NCBI RefSeq assembly: GCF_001752365.1 | Contig: NZ_MEIY01000001.1 | Span: 1,902,978 to 1,966,977 of the forward strand | DNA from: Marinobacter sp. X15-166B | GTDB lineage: Bacteria > Pseudomonadota > Gammaproteobacteria > Pseudomonadales > Oleiphilaceae | DNA: 64,000 bases | Reading direction: 5' to 3' | In this document: positions 17,389 to 26,574 of the stretch, in pieces | Layout: every line of letters starts with the position of its first letter | Numbering within the stretch: the stretch's first letter is position 1 | Position numbers and translations under genes: made by a program | Notes under the pieces: generated by a model | The model's input: only the letters and a program-made list of their open reading frames with translations | What the model was told of the DNA's origin: nothing | Database searches by the model: none

Positions 17389-18387
17389 ATGAAAAAAACG
17401 CTACTTGCCTCAGCGATCGCTGCTGCAACTTTCTCCGGCGCTGCACTGGCTCAGGACAGCAACCTGCCGACCGTTTACGGTAACATTCAGTACGCGGTCA
17501 CTCACGTTGACGTTGAAGGTTCTTCTACGATTGAGCATTTCGATAACGGTTCCACCCTGGGTGTAACCCACAGCCACCAGATTGCTCCGGGCATCACCGG
17601 CTTCTTCAAGATGGAGCTGGAAGGCATCGGCGCAGACGATAAGGCTGGCAGCAATGGTATCAGTGCCCTTGACGAAGCTTACATCGGTGTGAAAGGTGAC
17701 AGCTTCGGTCAGATCTGGGTCGGTTCTGACGATTCCCGTTACGAAGACGCAATCGACAAGATCAGCAACTACTGGGAAGCCCTCAGCTCCGGTACCAAAA
17801 TCGGCCACGACACCGGTGAAGGCGACCTGATCCAGTACAGCTCCCCGAGCTTCGGCGGTCTGCAGCTGAGCGCCGCCGTGCAGATCAACGGTAACGGCGA
17901 AGAGCGTGTCGACAGCACAGGTGCAAAAGTCGCCGGCAAGAAGTCCTACCCGTACCAGTTGGCGGCGGTCTACTCCATGGACGCGCTGGAACTGGCTGTG
18001 GCCATGGACTCCAACGACGGCAACACCGCCTATAGCAGCAACGTTTTTGACAGTAGTGTTAACAACGAAAACACCTACGGTGTGCGCGCCACTTACCGTG
18101 CGGGCGACCTGAGTCTGACCGGTTCCTTCCAGACCCGTAAAGACGTGGGCGATGCCTGGGGTCTGCTGGCGGGTTACAACGTGGGCGCCAACACCTTCGC
18201 ATTGGGTTACGGCTTTCAGGATGAAGACGGTGGCGATGGCGAAGTTTCTACCATCACTGCGCAAGCCCTGCACAACGTGTCCAGCAACCTCTACGTATAC
18301 GTAGAAGGTCAGCTGAAAAACGAAGACAGCGGCGTGGCTGATCAGGACACCACGACTCTGGCTCTGGGTGCTACCTACTACTTCTGA
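17389..18387 (+). CDS. Gram-negative outer-membrane porin
   Basis: This is a 332-residue trimeric-porin-type beta barrel. The signal peptide M-K-K-T-L-L-A-S-A-I-A-A-A-T-F-S-G-A-A-L-A is cleaved before Q-D-S. The mature chain has alternating beta strands, acidic loops, and a C-terminal strand ending A-T-Y-Y-F, the outer-membrane insertion signal. V-Y-G-N-I-Q-Y-A-V near the N terminus and S-F-G-Q-I-W-V-G-S-D are typical of the general porin family. Many Asp and Glu codons suggest cation preference, which is an inference. The ribosome site is AAGGA, and a strong terminator follows at 18421. Substrate cannot be told from sequence. Confidence 0.92.
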   Translation: MKKTLLASAIAAATFSGAALAQDSNLPTVYGNIQYAVTHVDVEGSSTIEHFDNGSTLGVTHSHQIAPGITGFFKMELEGIGADDKAGSNGISALDEAYIGVKGDSFGQIWVGSDDSRYEDAIDKISNYWEALSSGTKIGHDTGEGDLIQYSSPSFGGLQLSAAVQINGNGEERVDSTGAKVAGKKSYPYQLAAVYSMDALELAVAMDSNDGNTAYSSNVFDSSVNNENTYGVRATYRAGDLSLTGSFQTRKDVGDAWGLLAGYNVGANTFALGYGFQDEDGGDGEVSTITAQALHNVSSNLYVYVEGQLKNEDSGVADQDTTTLALGATYYF

Positions 18388-18420
18388 TCTGAGTTAGCTC
18401 AGTCTGAAGCAGTCTGAAAA

Positions 18421-18451
18421 ACCGGTGACCGCAAGGTCGCCGGTTTTTTTT
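18421..18451 (+). terminator. Rho-independent terminator after porin
   Basis: ACCGGTGACC (18421-18430) pairs with GGTCGCCGGT (18435-18444) around GCAA, with one G-T wobble, and runs into eight T residues. Confidence 0.9.
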
Positions 18452-18482
18452 GTTACAGTAATGAAAAATGACGGATGACCCC

Positions 18483-19331
18483 ATGGCCCAGGAACTGGAA
18501 ATCAAACTGACCCTCAATGAGTGCGATTTGGCGGCGGTGCTGGTCTGGTTGAAGGCCCAGCCCTGCACCGCCCTTGGCGCCAGCAAGCGGCTGGAGAACA
18601 CCTACTACGACACCCCCGGGGCCGACCTGAACCGGCAAAAAGCGGCCCTGCGGGTACGCCAGCAGGGCGATGCCTGTGTGCAGACGGTGAAAACCCAGGG
18701 GCGGTTTGTCAACGGCCTGCACCAGCGGGATGAGTGGGAGTGGCCCCTGGCAACGGCGACCCTGAACCTCGGTTTGCTGGCGGACACTCCGCTGGCGGAG
18801 GGCGTGAACCTGGCGCAGCTGGCGCCGGTGTTCGAGACCAATTTCAGCCGCCAGATTGTGATCATCGACGACGGCGAAGCGGTGATCGAGTGTGCGCTGG
18901 ACCACGGGGTGGTCGTCGCCGGCTCGCGGCAAAAACCCCTGTGTGAAGTTGAATTCGAACTCAAGTCCGGCAACCCCCAGCGGCTGCTGGAGTGGGCCGG
19001 GCGCCTGGCCCAGCGGTGCCCGGTGTTTGTGAACCTGATCAGCAAAGCCGAGCAGGGCTATTACCTGGCCGGTGTGCACGCGCCTGCAGCCGATGCACAA
19101 CCGGCGGATGCGGTGATTGCCTGGTGCCGGCGTCTGGCGCTGGCCTGGCTGTGCGGAACGGCGGTGGACCTGCAGGGGCTGGATGAGGAAGCGCTGGCCG
19201 TCCGGGCCGGACAGAAGGCGGTGACGGATGCACTGCAGCGGGTCATGACCCAGCTGCAGGCGGGGGCAGAGCCCGCCACCTTGCTGCAAGACCCGACCCT
19301 GGGACAGCTGCAGCTGGCGCTGCTGGCCTAG
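18483..19331 (+). CDS. CYTH-domain triphosphatase-like protein
   Basis: This is a 282-residue protein whose first ~200 residues are a CYTH domain. It has the E-x-E-x-K motif as E-L-E-I-K-L near the N terminus, Y-Y-D-T-P, L-R-V-R, K-T-Q-G, and the late strand C-E-V-E-F-E-L-K-S-G. Relatives such as E. coli YgiF hydrolyse inorganic triphosphate and carry a C-terminal CHAD domain. Here only ~80 residues follow, so CHAD is absent or reduced to a stub. I chose ATG 18483 (M-A-Q-E-L-E-I-K) because it matches relatives; ATG 18468 is five codons earlier. It converges with mgtE, with 13 bp between the stops. Confidence 0.88.
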   Translation: MAQELEIKLTLNECDLAAVLVWLKAQPCTALGASKRLENTYYDTPGADLNRQKAALRVRQQGDACVQTVKTQGRFVNGLHQRDEWEWPLATATLNLGLLADTPLAEGVNLAQLAPVFETNFSRQIVIIDDGEAVIECALDHGVVVAGSRQKPLCEVEFELKSGNPQRLLEWAGRLAQRCPVFVNLISKAEQGYYLAGVHAPAADAQPADAVIAWCRRLALAWLCGTAVDLQGLDEEALAVRAGQKAVTDALQRVMTQLQAGAEPATLLQDPTLGQLQLALLA

Positions 19332-19344
19332 GGGGGCACCGCCC

Positions 19345-20691
19345 TCAGCCGCTGCCGAGAATGGCGGTGGCAATGCTGAAGTAGATCAGCACCCCGCTGA
19401 CGTCGGCAATGGTGGTGATCAGCGGAATGCTGGCCGCCGCCGGGTCAATCTTCAGGCGGTTGAGCACCAGCGGCAGCAGCACCCCGATCAGACTGCCGGC
19501 CAGCACCACGGCAATCATGGTCAGCGCCACGGTGGTGGCAATGTCGATGTTGGTGCGGAACACGCCCACCCCCCAGACGGTGAGCGCCATGGTCAGCCCC
19601 AGGGCCGAGGCCACCAGCAGCTCCTTGCGGAACAATCGCCACCAGTCCCGGTTGACCACGTCGCCGGTGGCAATGCCCCGAATCACCAGGGTGGCGGACT
19701 GGGCCCCGGCATTACCCGCACTGGCCACCAGCAGGGGCATAAAGAACAGCAGCGCCAGATGGGCACCGATGATGCTCTCAAAATGGGCGATCCCGGCACC
19801 GGTGAAGATGTTGGCGAACACCAGAATCACCAGCCACTGGATGCGGGAACGGTACAGCGAAAACGGCGATGCGACGATGACGTTGGACTCCAGGGCACCG
19901 ACGGAGCCCCCTTTGTGGATGTCCTCGGTGGCCTCGGCTTCGATCACGTCCATGGCGTCATCGTAGGTGATGATCCCCATCAGTTGCTGGTCCCGGTCCA
20001 GGACCGGCAGCGCCAGCAAGTCATACTTGGCAATCAGCTTGGCGGCATCATCCTGCAGGGTATCCGTATAGGTGTACACCAGCCCGGTGGCCATCAGGGT
20101 ATCAACGATGGTGTCCGGCGGGGCGGTAATCAGTCGCCGCAGGGACACCACGCCAATCAGGTGGTGCTGATCATCCACCACGTAGGACTGGTAGATGGTC
20201 TCTTTGTCCATTGCGGTCTTGCGCAGGATGGTAATGGCTTCGCTGGCGGTGATTCCGGAATCAAAAATGGCGAAATCGGTGCTCATCAAAGAGCCCGCGG
20301 TCCCCTCCTCATACCCGAGCAGGGTGGTCAGGTCTTCGCGGTCGTCCTGATCGAGGGATTTGATCAGCTGCTGCTGGAGGGGCTCCTCCAGGCGGCTGAA
20401 AAAATCGGCCCGTTCGTCCGAGGGCATTTCTGCGGTGAGCAGGGCCAGCTCGGGAACCGGTGCGTCTTCGGTCAGTTCCAGTTGCGTCTCGGGGCTGATG
20501 TAACCCAGTACCTTGGCCCGGGCTTCCAGGGGCAACAGCTCGAACAGGGCTTCACCCATGCCGTCTTCCGGGTGCTGCTCAATAAATTCCGCCAGGTCAG
20601 CGGCATTGAACTGGCTGGCGGCTTCCACTATCGCGTGGTGCTGGCCTCCTGACAGGGCGTCGATCAGGGGTTGGTAGTGTACTGGCTGCAT
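19345..20691 (-). CDS. mgtE: Magnesium transporter MgtE
   Basis: This is a 448-residue Mg2+ channel. The N-terminal superhelical domain (E-F-I-E-Q-H-P-E-D...D-E-R-A-D-F-F) is followed by two CBS domains, the first with Y-Q-S-Y-V-V-D-D and the second with L-P-V-L-D-R-D-Q-Q-L-M-G-I-I-T. Five transmembrane helices end the protein; A-S-A-G-N-A-G-A-Q-S and A-A-A-S-I-P-L-I-T-T are the family signatures of the pore region. The ribosome site is AGGG. It starts 24 bp after the potassium channel gene, so both ion transport genes are probably one operon. Confidence 0.96.
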   Translation of the reverse strand: MQPVHYQPLIDALSGGQHHAIVEAASQFNAADLAEFIEQHPEDGMGEALFELLPLEARAKVLGYISPETQLELTEDAPVPELALLTAEMPSDERADFFSRLEEPLQQQLIKSLDQDDREDLTTLLGYEEGTAGSLMSTDFAIFDSGITASEAITILRKTAMDKETIYQSYVVDDQHHLIGVVSLRRLITAPPDTIVDTLMATGLVYTYTDTLQDDAAKLIAKYDLLALPVLDRDQQLMGIITYDDAMDVIEAEATEDIHKGGSVGALESNVIVASPFSLYRSRIQWLVILVFANIFTGAGIAHFESIIGAHLALLFFMPLLVASAGNAGAQSATLVIRGIATGDVVNRDWWRLFRKELLVASALGLTMALTVWGVGVFRTNIDIATTVALTMIAVVLAGSLIGVLLPLVLNRLKIDPAAASIPLITTIADVSGVLIYFSIATAILGSG

Positions 20692-20715
20692 AGCAAAACC
20701 CTGGGTAGCGGTGGA

Positions 20716-21942
20716 TCAATCGGTGTCCGGGGTGGAATCCGCGGGGATGGTGGCATTTTCCTGTACTGTCCGCCACTTTTCCAGAAAACTTCGGTACCGG
20801 TCCAACGCTTCCTGCACGATCTCGACGGTGGGCGTATCCTGGGACTTGACCAGAATGATCAGTCCTTTGCCCTGTATTTTCTTGGTCACCGGCGGGTGAC
20901 AGACCACCTCGCCGTCCGGGCCAATGTAGGCCAGTGCGGTGCCTATGCCATGACGGATCAAAGCGCTGACGATGTCCGCCCAGTTCAGATCGTCCACGTC
21001 GATCTCATACCGGTGGGGGTGGTCTTTTTCGTAATTGAACATGTCCTCGAGCACTTGTTCCGAACCCGGCGCCACCACGGCTCTGACCATAATCTCGGGG
21101 TAGGTGCGCACCGGGCGGATGATGGTGCGGATACCCAGCGGGACAAAGCGCATTCGGTTCTCATCCACCACGCACTCAAGGGTGGTGCGGGAGGCCAGGT
21201 TGACCTCGCTCAGGCGGTGGGCGATATCAAAGGTGAGGCTGTCGGACACCGGGTCCGACTCGTCGGCCGCCAGCAACAGAATATGACGGGCGTCACCGGC
21301 GTGCACCGCCTTCAGGGCCTTGGGGTCGGCACCGTAACCGTGATAATGCACCAGCCCCATGTCGGACAATTCCTGGGGCAGGCCGTTGGGGTATTCCCGC
21401 GTCAGGATCTGGATCGGGATGGTTTCGTAGCCCGGCACCGCCCGCAATTGGGTGGCAATGCGCATGAAGTATTGCTCCCCGGCGTGGCGGGGGGTATTGA
21501 TGATCACTATGTGGTCTTTCATGTTATAGATCCAGCGTCCGGTAAGAATGCGTTCCCGCCGGTAATAGCGGTACTCGATAAAATCACTGATTATCAGCGT
21601 CATGATGGTGATGGAGGCGACGAAAATCAGGGCGATGGTGCTCAGCCGGCCCAGGGTGGTGGCGGGGGCGAAGTCGCCGTAGCCAACGGTGGCGAGGGTA
21701 GTCATGGTCATCCACGCCGATTCGAACAGGGACAGTTCTTCAACGCTCCAGATGATCAGCGTTTGCAGGGCCACCAGTCCACCCAGTATCAAGAACAACC
21801 GCTTGATGCGGGCCCGGATGATGCCGGAAATGGGCAGGTGGGAGTACTGGTGCTCGGGGTTGAGCGGACGACGGTTGCGAAGCATGTAAAGCCTATGGGC
21901 GTCAGTAATAACGGCGTGGCGGGCGAGCGCCATGGCGCTCAT
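20716..21942 (-). CDS. Two-helix potassium channel with RCK/TrkA-N domains
   Basis: This is a 408-residue protein. After a ~45-residue cytosolic lead come one transmembrane helix (L-F-L-I-L-G-G-L-V-A-L), a pore loop with the potassium selectivity filter T-V-G-Y-G-D, and a second helix. The C-terminal half resembles RCK/TrkA-N and TrkA-C regulatory domains (D-H-I-V-I-I-N-T-P, H-I-L-L-L-A-A-D-E-S-D). It differs from a perfect NAD-binding G-x-G-x-x-G site, since the first loop reads N-T-P-R-H-A-G, so its ligand may be different. The ATG at 21942 has AGGAAG six bases upstream. It is divergent from glnE across 53 bp. Confidence 0.9.
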   Translation of the reverse strand: MSAMALARHAVITDAHRLYMLRNRRPLNPEHQYSHLPISGIIRARIKRLFLILGGLVALQTLIIWSVEELSLFESAWMTMTTLATVGYGDFAPATTLGRLSTIALIFVASITIMTLIISDFIEYRYYRRERILTGRWIYNMKDHIVIINTPRHAGEQYFMRIATQLRAVPGYETIPIQILTREYPNGLPQELSDMGLVHYHGYGADPKALKAVHAGDARHILLLAADESDPVSDSLTFDIAHRLSEVNLASRTTLECVVDENRMRFVPLGIRTIIRPVRTYPEIMVRAVVAPGSEQVLEDMFNYEKDHPHRYEIDVDDLNWADIVSALIRHGIGTALAYIGPDGEVVCHPPVTKKIQGKGLIILVKSQDTPTVEIVQEALDRYRSFLEKWRTVQENATIPADSTPDTD

Positions 21943-21995
21943 CGAATCTTCCTATTACAGTACAAAAATATAACAGAGATACAGAGGTTTGCATT

Positions 21996-24920
21996 ATGCC
22001 TGAACCGTGGGGTGCATTGCCGCCCATTCTGGCCGCTGAAGTGGCGAACCATTGGGCAACCATCTTTCCGGACGGCTTGCCGGACTGGGTGGCCGACTCC
22101 GATCATCCGGCCGCCGACGGTCGGGTCAGCGTCCACGATCTGGCCGGGGCCCTGGCCCGCAGCGTGTTTGTGCGCCGCACTCTGGAACAGCAGCCCGCAG
22201 CGATGGCGGCCATGGCGGCCTCCCGGTCTTTGTCAGAACCCACCACGGCGGAGTATCTGCAGTCGCGCTGGCGCGGTTTTCTGGCCGAGGTGACCGACGA
22301 GGCCTCTCTGCACACCCAGTTGCGCCGCTTTCGCCGCGAGGTGCAGTTCCGGATCATCTGGCGGGACCTGCTGGGCTGGGCCGATCTGGCGGAAACCATG
22401 CAGGCCACCAGTGCGTTTGCCGATGTGTGTATCCAGGGGGCACTCGATTGGGTGTACGCCGACAGTTGCGCCCAGTTCGGGACGCCCTGGGGGCGTGACC
22501 CGGTCACCGGTCACGAGGCCCCGCAGCAGATGGTGGTGCTGGGCATGGGCAAGCTCGGTGGCTGTGAGCTGAACGTGTCCTCCGACATCGACCTGATTTT
22601 TGCTTTCCCCAGTAACGGCGAAACCCGGGGCGGGCGCCGAGCGCTGGATAATCAGCAGTTTTTTGTGCGTGTGGGCCAGCGGCTGATTCAGGCGCTGGAT
22701 CAGATCACCGCCGATGGCTTTGTATTTCGGGTGGACATGCGCTTGCGTCCCTACGGGCAAAGTGGTGCCCTGGCGTTGAGTTTTGCCGCGCTGGAAGCCT
22801 ACTATCAGGATCAGGGACGCGACTGGGAACGTTACGCCATGGTCAAATCGCGGGTTGTGGCCGGCGACCGGCGTGCCGGCCAGGTATTGATCGACTCCTT
22901 GCGGCCCTTTGTGTACCGCAAGTACATCGATTTCAGCGCCTTTGAATCGTTGCGCAACATGAAGCTGATGATCGGTCGGGAGGTCCGGCGTCAGGGTCTG
23001 GAAAACAATATCAAGTTGGGCAGTGGCGGGATCCGTGAGGTGGAGTTCGTGGTGCAGGCGTTTCAGCTGATCCGCGGCGGCCGCGACCGGGAACTGCAGC
23101 AACGGGAGCTGCTGACCATTCTGGATGAACTGGTGGAGCTGGAGCTGTTGCCCGAACCGGTGGTTGAGGAATTGCGCGCCGCGTATGTGTTTCTGCGCAA
23201 TCTGGAGCATGCCCTGCAAGGGGTGGCCGATCAGCAAACCCAGTTGTTGCCCGCCGATCAGCTGACCCAGGCGCGCATCGCCCTGATCCTGGGGTTCAGC
23301 GACTGGCAGGCCTGCATGGACGCATTGAACGCCCACCGGGAGCGGGTCGCCCGTCATTTTGCCGACATCATCGCGATTGATGACCCGGAACAGAACGGCA
23401 CCGTGCTGGATGAGGACTGGCAGGCCCTCTGGTTGGGGGAAATGGACCCGTCGACTGCGGCAGCCTGGCTGGCCGGGCAGGGCTACGAGGCGCCGGAAGC
23501 CAGTGCGAGCCTGCTCGCCGAGCTGCGTGACGGGCGTGCGTTGCAGACCATGCAAACCCAGGGCCGGCAGCGCCTGAACCGGTTTATGCCGGTGTTGCTG
23601 GCAGAACTGACCCAGGTGGATTGCCCCTCAGAAACCCTCGGCCGGGTCATGCCGCTGGTGGAAGCGGTGTTGCGGCGCACCGCGTACCTGGTGTTATTGC
23701 TGGAAAATCCCGGTGCCCGCAGCCAGCTGGTCTGGCTGTGCAGTGAAAGCCCGTGGATCGCCAGCCAGCTGGCGGAAACCCCTCTGCTGCTGGATGAGCT
23801 GCTGAATGCCGAGAGTCTGTATCACCCGCCCCCGAAGAGCGAATTGCAGGACGATTTGCGCCAGCAGATGCTGCGCATTCCGTTCGAAGACCTGGAAGAG
23901 CAAATGGAGTCCCTGCGTCACTTCAAAAAGGCCCACGTGTTGCGGGTGGCCGCTTCCGAAGTGCGGGGCACCCTGCCATTGATGAAGGTCAGCGATTATC
24001 TGACCTGGATTGCCGAGGTGGTGCTGGATCATGTGGTTGCGGTGGCCTTCGCCAATCTGGTGGCCCGGCACGGCTACCCCTGCCAGGCGGACGGCTCGGT
24101 GTGTGACACCGGTTTCGCCATCGTCGGTTATGGCAAACTGGGGGGCATCGAACTGGGGTACACCTCGGACCTAGATCTGGTGTTCGTTCACGATGCCGCC
24201 CCCGAGCAGAGCACCAACGGTGACAAACCCATCGACAACGCGGTGTTCTATACCCGTCTGGGCCAGCGCATAGTGCATATCCTCAGCACCCAGACGGCGG
24301 CCGGCCAGTTGTACGATGTGGACATGCGTCTGCGCCCCTCGGGAAACTCGGGGTTGTTGGTGACGACCCTGGCGGCGTTCGAACGCTATCAGCGCAACGA
24401 CGCCTGGACCTGGGAGCACCAGGCCCTGGCCCGCGCCCGCGGTGTGGCCGGTGACCGGCGGACCCTGGCCCGGGTCGAGGCCCTGCGGCACGACTTGTTG
24501 CGGATGAAGCGCGATCCGGACACCCTGCGTCAGGACGTGGTCGACATGCGCGAGAAAATGCGCACCAGTCTGGGTACCCCGGAAACGGGCGGGATAGCGG
24601 TTGAGGTGTTTCACATCAAGCACGATCGCGGTGGAATTGTGGACATTGAATTTCTGGTGCAATACCTGATGCTGGCCCACAGTGCCGCCCACCCCGCGCT
24701 GACCCAATGGTCCGACAATATCCGCCAACTGGAAGAACTTGGGCGTGCCGGGGTGCTGCCGGTGGCGGACACCGAGACGCTGATTGCCGCCTACATTACC
24801 CTGCGCTCGACCATTCACCGACGGGCTCTGCAGAATCTCAACAGTCAGGTTTCCGGCGATGCGTTTGCGGACGAGCGCCGGTGTATTCAGGCGCTGTGGC
24901 AGCGGGTGATGCTGGCATGA
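21996..24920 (+). CDS. glnE: Glutamine synthetase adenylyltransferase/deadenylylase
   Basis: This 974-residue bifunctional enzyme adds or removes AMP on the adenylylation Tyr of GlnA in response to PII. Both nucleotidyltransferase domains are present. The first has G-M-G-K-L-G-G-C-E-L-N with S-S-D-I-D-L-I-F, and the second has G-Y-G-K-L-G-G-I-E-L-G with T-S-D-L-D-L-V-F. Each is followed by a helical GlnD-PII-type domain (G-G-I-R-E-V-E-F and G-G-I-V-D-I-E-F). Length is normal for the family. AGAGG precedes the ATG. Its substrate glnA lies 10 kb away in the same window. ilvE follows, as in pseudomonads. Confidence 0.97.
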   Translation: MPEPWGALPPILAAEVANHWATIFPDGLPDWVADSDHPAADGRVSVHDLAGALARSVFVRRTLEQQPAAMAAMAASRSLSEPTTAEYLQSRWRGFLAEVTDEASLHTQLRRFRREVQFRIIWRDLLGWADLAETMQATSAFADVCIQGALDWVYADSCAQFGTPWGRDPVTGHEAPQQMVVLGMGKLGGCELNVSSDIDLIFAFPSNGETRGGRRALDNQQFFVRVGQRLIQALDQITADGFVFRVDMRLRPYGQSGALALSFAALEAYYQDQGRDWERYAMVKSRVVAGDRRAGQVLIDSLRPFVYRKYIDFSAFESLRNMKLMIGREVRRQGLENNIKLGSGGIREVEFVVQAFQLIRGGRDRELQQRELLTILDELVELELLPEPVVEELRAAYVFLRNLEHALQGVADQQTQLLPADQLTQARIALILGFSDWQACMDALNAHRERVARHFADIIAIDDPEQNGTVLDEDWQALWLGEMDPSTAAAWLAGQGYEAPEASASLLAELRDGRALQTMQTQGRQRLNRFMPVLLAELTQVDCPSETLGRVMPLVEAVLRRTAYLVLLLENPGARSQLVWLCSESPWIASQLAETPLLLDELLNAESLYHPPPKSELQDDLRQQMLRIPFEDLEEQMESLRHFKKAHVLRVAASEVRGTLPLMKVSDYLTWIAEVVLDHVVAVAFANLVARHGYPCQADGSVCDTGFAIVGYGKLGGIELGYTSDLDLVFVHDAAPEQSTNGDKPIDNAVFYTRLGQRIVHILSTQTAAGQLYDVDMRLRPSGNSGLLVTTLAAFERYQRNDAWTWEHQALARARGVAGDRRTLARVEALRHDLLRMKRDPDTLRQDVVDMREKMRTSLGTPETGGIAVEVFHIKHDRGGIVDIEFLVQYLMLAHSAAHPALTQWSDNIRQLEELGRAGVLPVADTETLIAAYITLRSTIHRRALQNLNSQVSGDAFADERRCIQALWQRVMLA

Positions 24921-24997
24921 TCGGGTTGCTTCGTGCTGGTGGTTTTTCCTGCTAGAATGCCAGCTCAACAGAACCTGCTTGCTTAGGAGCACAAACA

Positions 24998-25924
24998 ATG
25001 TCGATGGCGGATCGCGATGGCCTGATTTGGTTGGATGGTGAGATGGTACCCTGGCGGGAGGCCAAAACTCACGTTCTGACTCATACACTGCACTACGGAT
25101 TGGGATGCTTCGAAGGTGTGAGGGCGTACAGCACCGACCAGGGTCCGGCAATTTTCCGTCTGCAGGAGCACACCGACCGTCTGTTTCGCTCGGCCCATAT
25201 CCTCAAAATGAAGATGCCGTTCAGCAAAGAGCAGCTGAACGAAGCACAACGGGCCACCGTGCGGGAAAACAACCTGGATGAAGCCTACCTGCGCCCGATG
25301 GTGTTCCTGGGTTCTGAGGGCATGGGCCTGCGTGCCGACAACCTGAAGGTGCACGTCATGGTTGCCGCCTGGAGCTGGCCGTCTTATATGTCGCCCGAGG
25401 CCATGGAAGTGGGCATCAAGGTGCGTACCTCTTCGTATACGCGCCACCACGTCAACATTACCATGTGCAAGGCCAAGGCCAACGGCAACTACATCAACTC
25501 CATGCTGGCGCTGAATGAAGCCATTGAGAGTGGTTGTGAAGAAGCCTTGTTGCTGGACAACGAGGGTTACGTGGCGGAAGGCTCCGGCGAGAACGTGTTC
25601 ATTCTGCGCGACGGTGTACTGCACACCCCGGAACTCACCTCCTGTCTGGAGGGGATCACCCGGGCCACCATCATTGAGTTTGCCCGGGAACTGGATATAC
25701 CGGTCAAAGAACGCCGCATCACCCGTGACGAAGTGTACGTCGCCGACGAGGCTTTCTTTACCGGAACCGCCGCGGAAGTGTTGCCCATCCGCGAGCTGGA
25801 TGGCCGTGCCATCGGCACCGGCAAACGGGGTCCGCTGACCGAAAAACTGCAAAAGATGTACTTTGATGCGGTCAAGGGCCGGGCCCCGCAGCACAGTGAC
25901 TGGCTCACCGCTGTCCGAGACTGA
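24998..25924 (+). CDS. ilvE: Branched-chain amino acid aminotransferase
   Basis: This 308-residue fold-type IV PLP enzyme catalyses the last step of Val, Leu and Ile synthesis. The PLP lysine is Lys160 in C-K-A-K-A-N-G-N-Y. Other signatures are H-Y-G-L-G-C-F-E-G-V-R near the N terminus, the run E-A-L-L-L-D-N-E-G-Y-V-A-E-G-S-G-E-N-V-F, and F-F-T-G-T-A-A-E-V. The gene is 77 bp after glnE with a GGAG ribosome site, and it leads into the LPS region, as in Pseudomonas where glnE–ilvE precede waa genes. Confidence 0.96.
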   Translation: MSMADRDGLIWLDGEMVPWREAKTHVLTHTLHYGLGCFEGVRAYSTDQGPAIFRLQEHTDRLFRSAHILKMKMPFSKEQLNEAQRATVRENNLDEAYLRPMVFLGSEGMGLRADNLKVHVMVAAWSWPSYMSPEAMEVGIKVRTSSYTRHHVNITMCKAKANGNYINSMLALNEAIESGCEEALLLDNEGYVAEGSGENVFILRDGVLHTPELTSCLEGITRATIIEFARELDIPVKERRITRDEVYVADEAFFTGTAAEVLPIRELDGRAIGTGKRGPLTEKLQKMYFDAVKGRAPQHSDWLTAVRD

Positions 25925-26013
25925 CATCAGCAAACTTCCGGGCCGCCGTTGACTGAACCTCCGTCCGGCGGCTTTGTTATGTGTTATCAATCTATTACCT
26001 ACAGGACGATCTA

Positions 26014-26418
26014 ATGGCAGATGTAATCAGGGTGCCGGTTTCTTTCGGCGAAGTGCTCGACAAAATCACCATCCTTGAGATCAAGTCAGAGCGGATTCAG
26101 GACGAAGCCAAAGTAAAAAACGTGCGTCTGGAGCTGGAAGAGCTGACCGCCACGTGGAATGAAGCGGTGCAAGATCAGACCGCCATTGCGGATCTGCGGG
26201 CACAACTCAAAGCGGTCAATGAAGAACTGTGGGTGATTGAAGACGATATCCGCGACGAAGAGGCCGATCAGAATTTTGGCGAGCGCTTTATCGAACTGGC
26301 CCGTGCCGTGTACGTAACCAATGACAAGCGTGCTGCCCTGAAAAAAGACATCAATCTGGCGCTGGGCTCGCGCTTTGTGGAAGAAAAGTCCTACCGGGAC
26401 TACACCGCCCGCAAATAA
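26014..26418 (+). CDS. DUF6165-type small protein in LPS locus
   Basis: This is a 134-residue soluble protein, M-A-D-V-I-R-V-P-V-S-F-G-E-V-L-D-K-I-T-I, then largely charged helix with heptad-like leucines, suggesting a coiled coil. I recognise it as a small conserved family (DUF6165) often seen beside glycosyltransferase genes; that association is from memory. The function is unknown. AGGA precedes the ATG at 26014, so the 11 in-frame codons upstream are not used. No membrane segment or signal peptide is present. Its stop faces the repeat region and the convergent GT9 gene. Confidence 0.75.
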   Translation: MADVIRVPVSFGEVLDKITILEIKSERIQDEAKVKNVRLELEELTATWNEAVQDQTAIADLRAQLKAVNEELWVIEDDIRDEEADQNFGERFIELARAVYVTNDKRAALKKDINLALGSRFVEEKSYRDYTARK

Positions 26419-26423
26419 GCCCC

Positions 26424-26558
26424 CCCTCTCCCGCCAGGGGCGAGGGGAGCAAGCACCCCAAGCCTTCAGCAGTGCAGGAGCCCCCGCCCCTGGCCGGGGG
26501 AGCAAACACTCCAAGCGTTCTGCAGTGCAGTAGCCCCTCGCCCCTGGCGGGGGAGGGG
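26424..26558. repeat. GC-rich imperfect tandem and palindromic repeat
   Basis: Two 41-bp copies, at 26444-26484 and 26497-26537, differ at five positions and are spaced 53 bp start to start. They are bracketed and separated by three related GC hairpin-forming motifs (CGCCAGGGGCG and CGCCCCTGGC types). The block fills the gap between two convergent genes. It resembles the dispersed CCCTCTCCC-type extragenic palindromic repeats common in proteobacterial genomes. It may also end transcription from both sides. Confidence 0.75.
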
Positions 26559-26574
26559 TTGGGGAGTGGGGGTG

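Noticed and set aside
20671..22293. 540-codon plus-strand open frame over the potassium channel gene
   Set aside because: It is antisense to a gene with a perfect T-V-G-Y-G-D filter and also runs into the glnE start in another frame.
24921..24997. Promoter for ilvE (TAGAAT near 24953)
   Set aside because: The -10 is good, but no -35 with acceptable match lies 16-18 bp upstream; read-through from glnE is as likely.
26424..26558. CRISPR array
   Set aside because: Only two repeat copies, spacers of about 12 bp that are themselves palindromic, and no cas genes.
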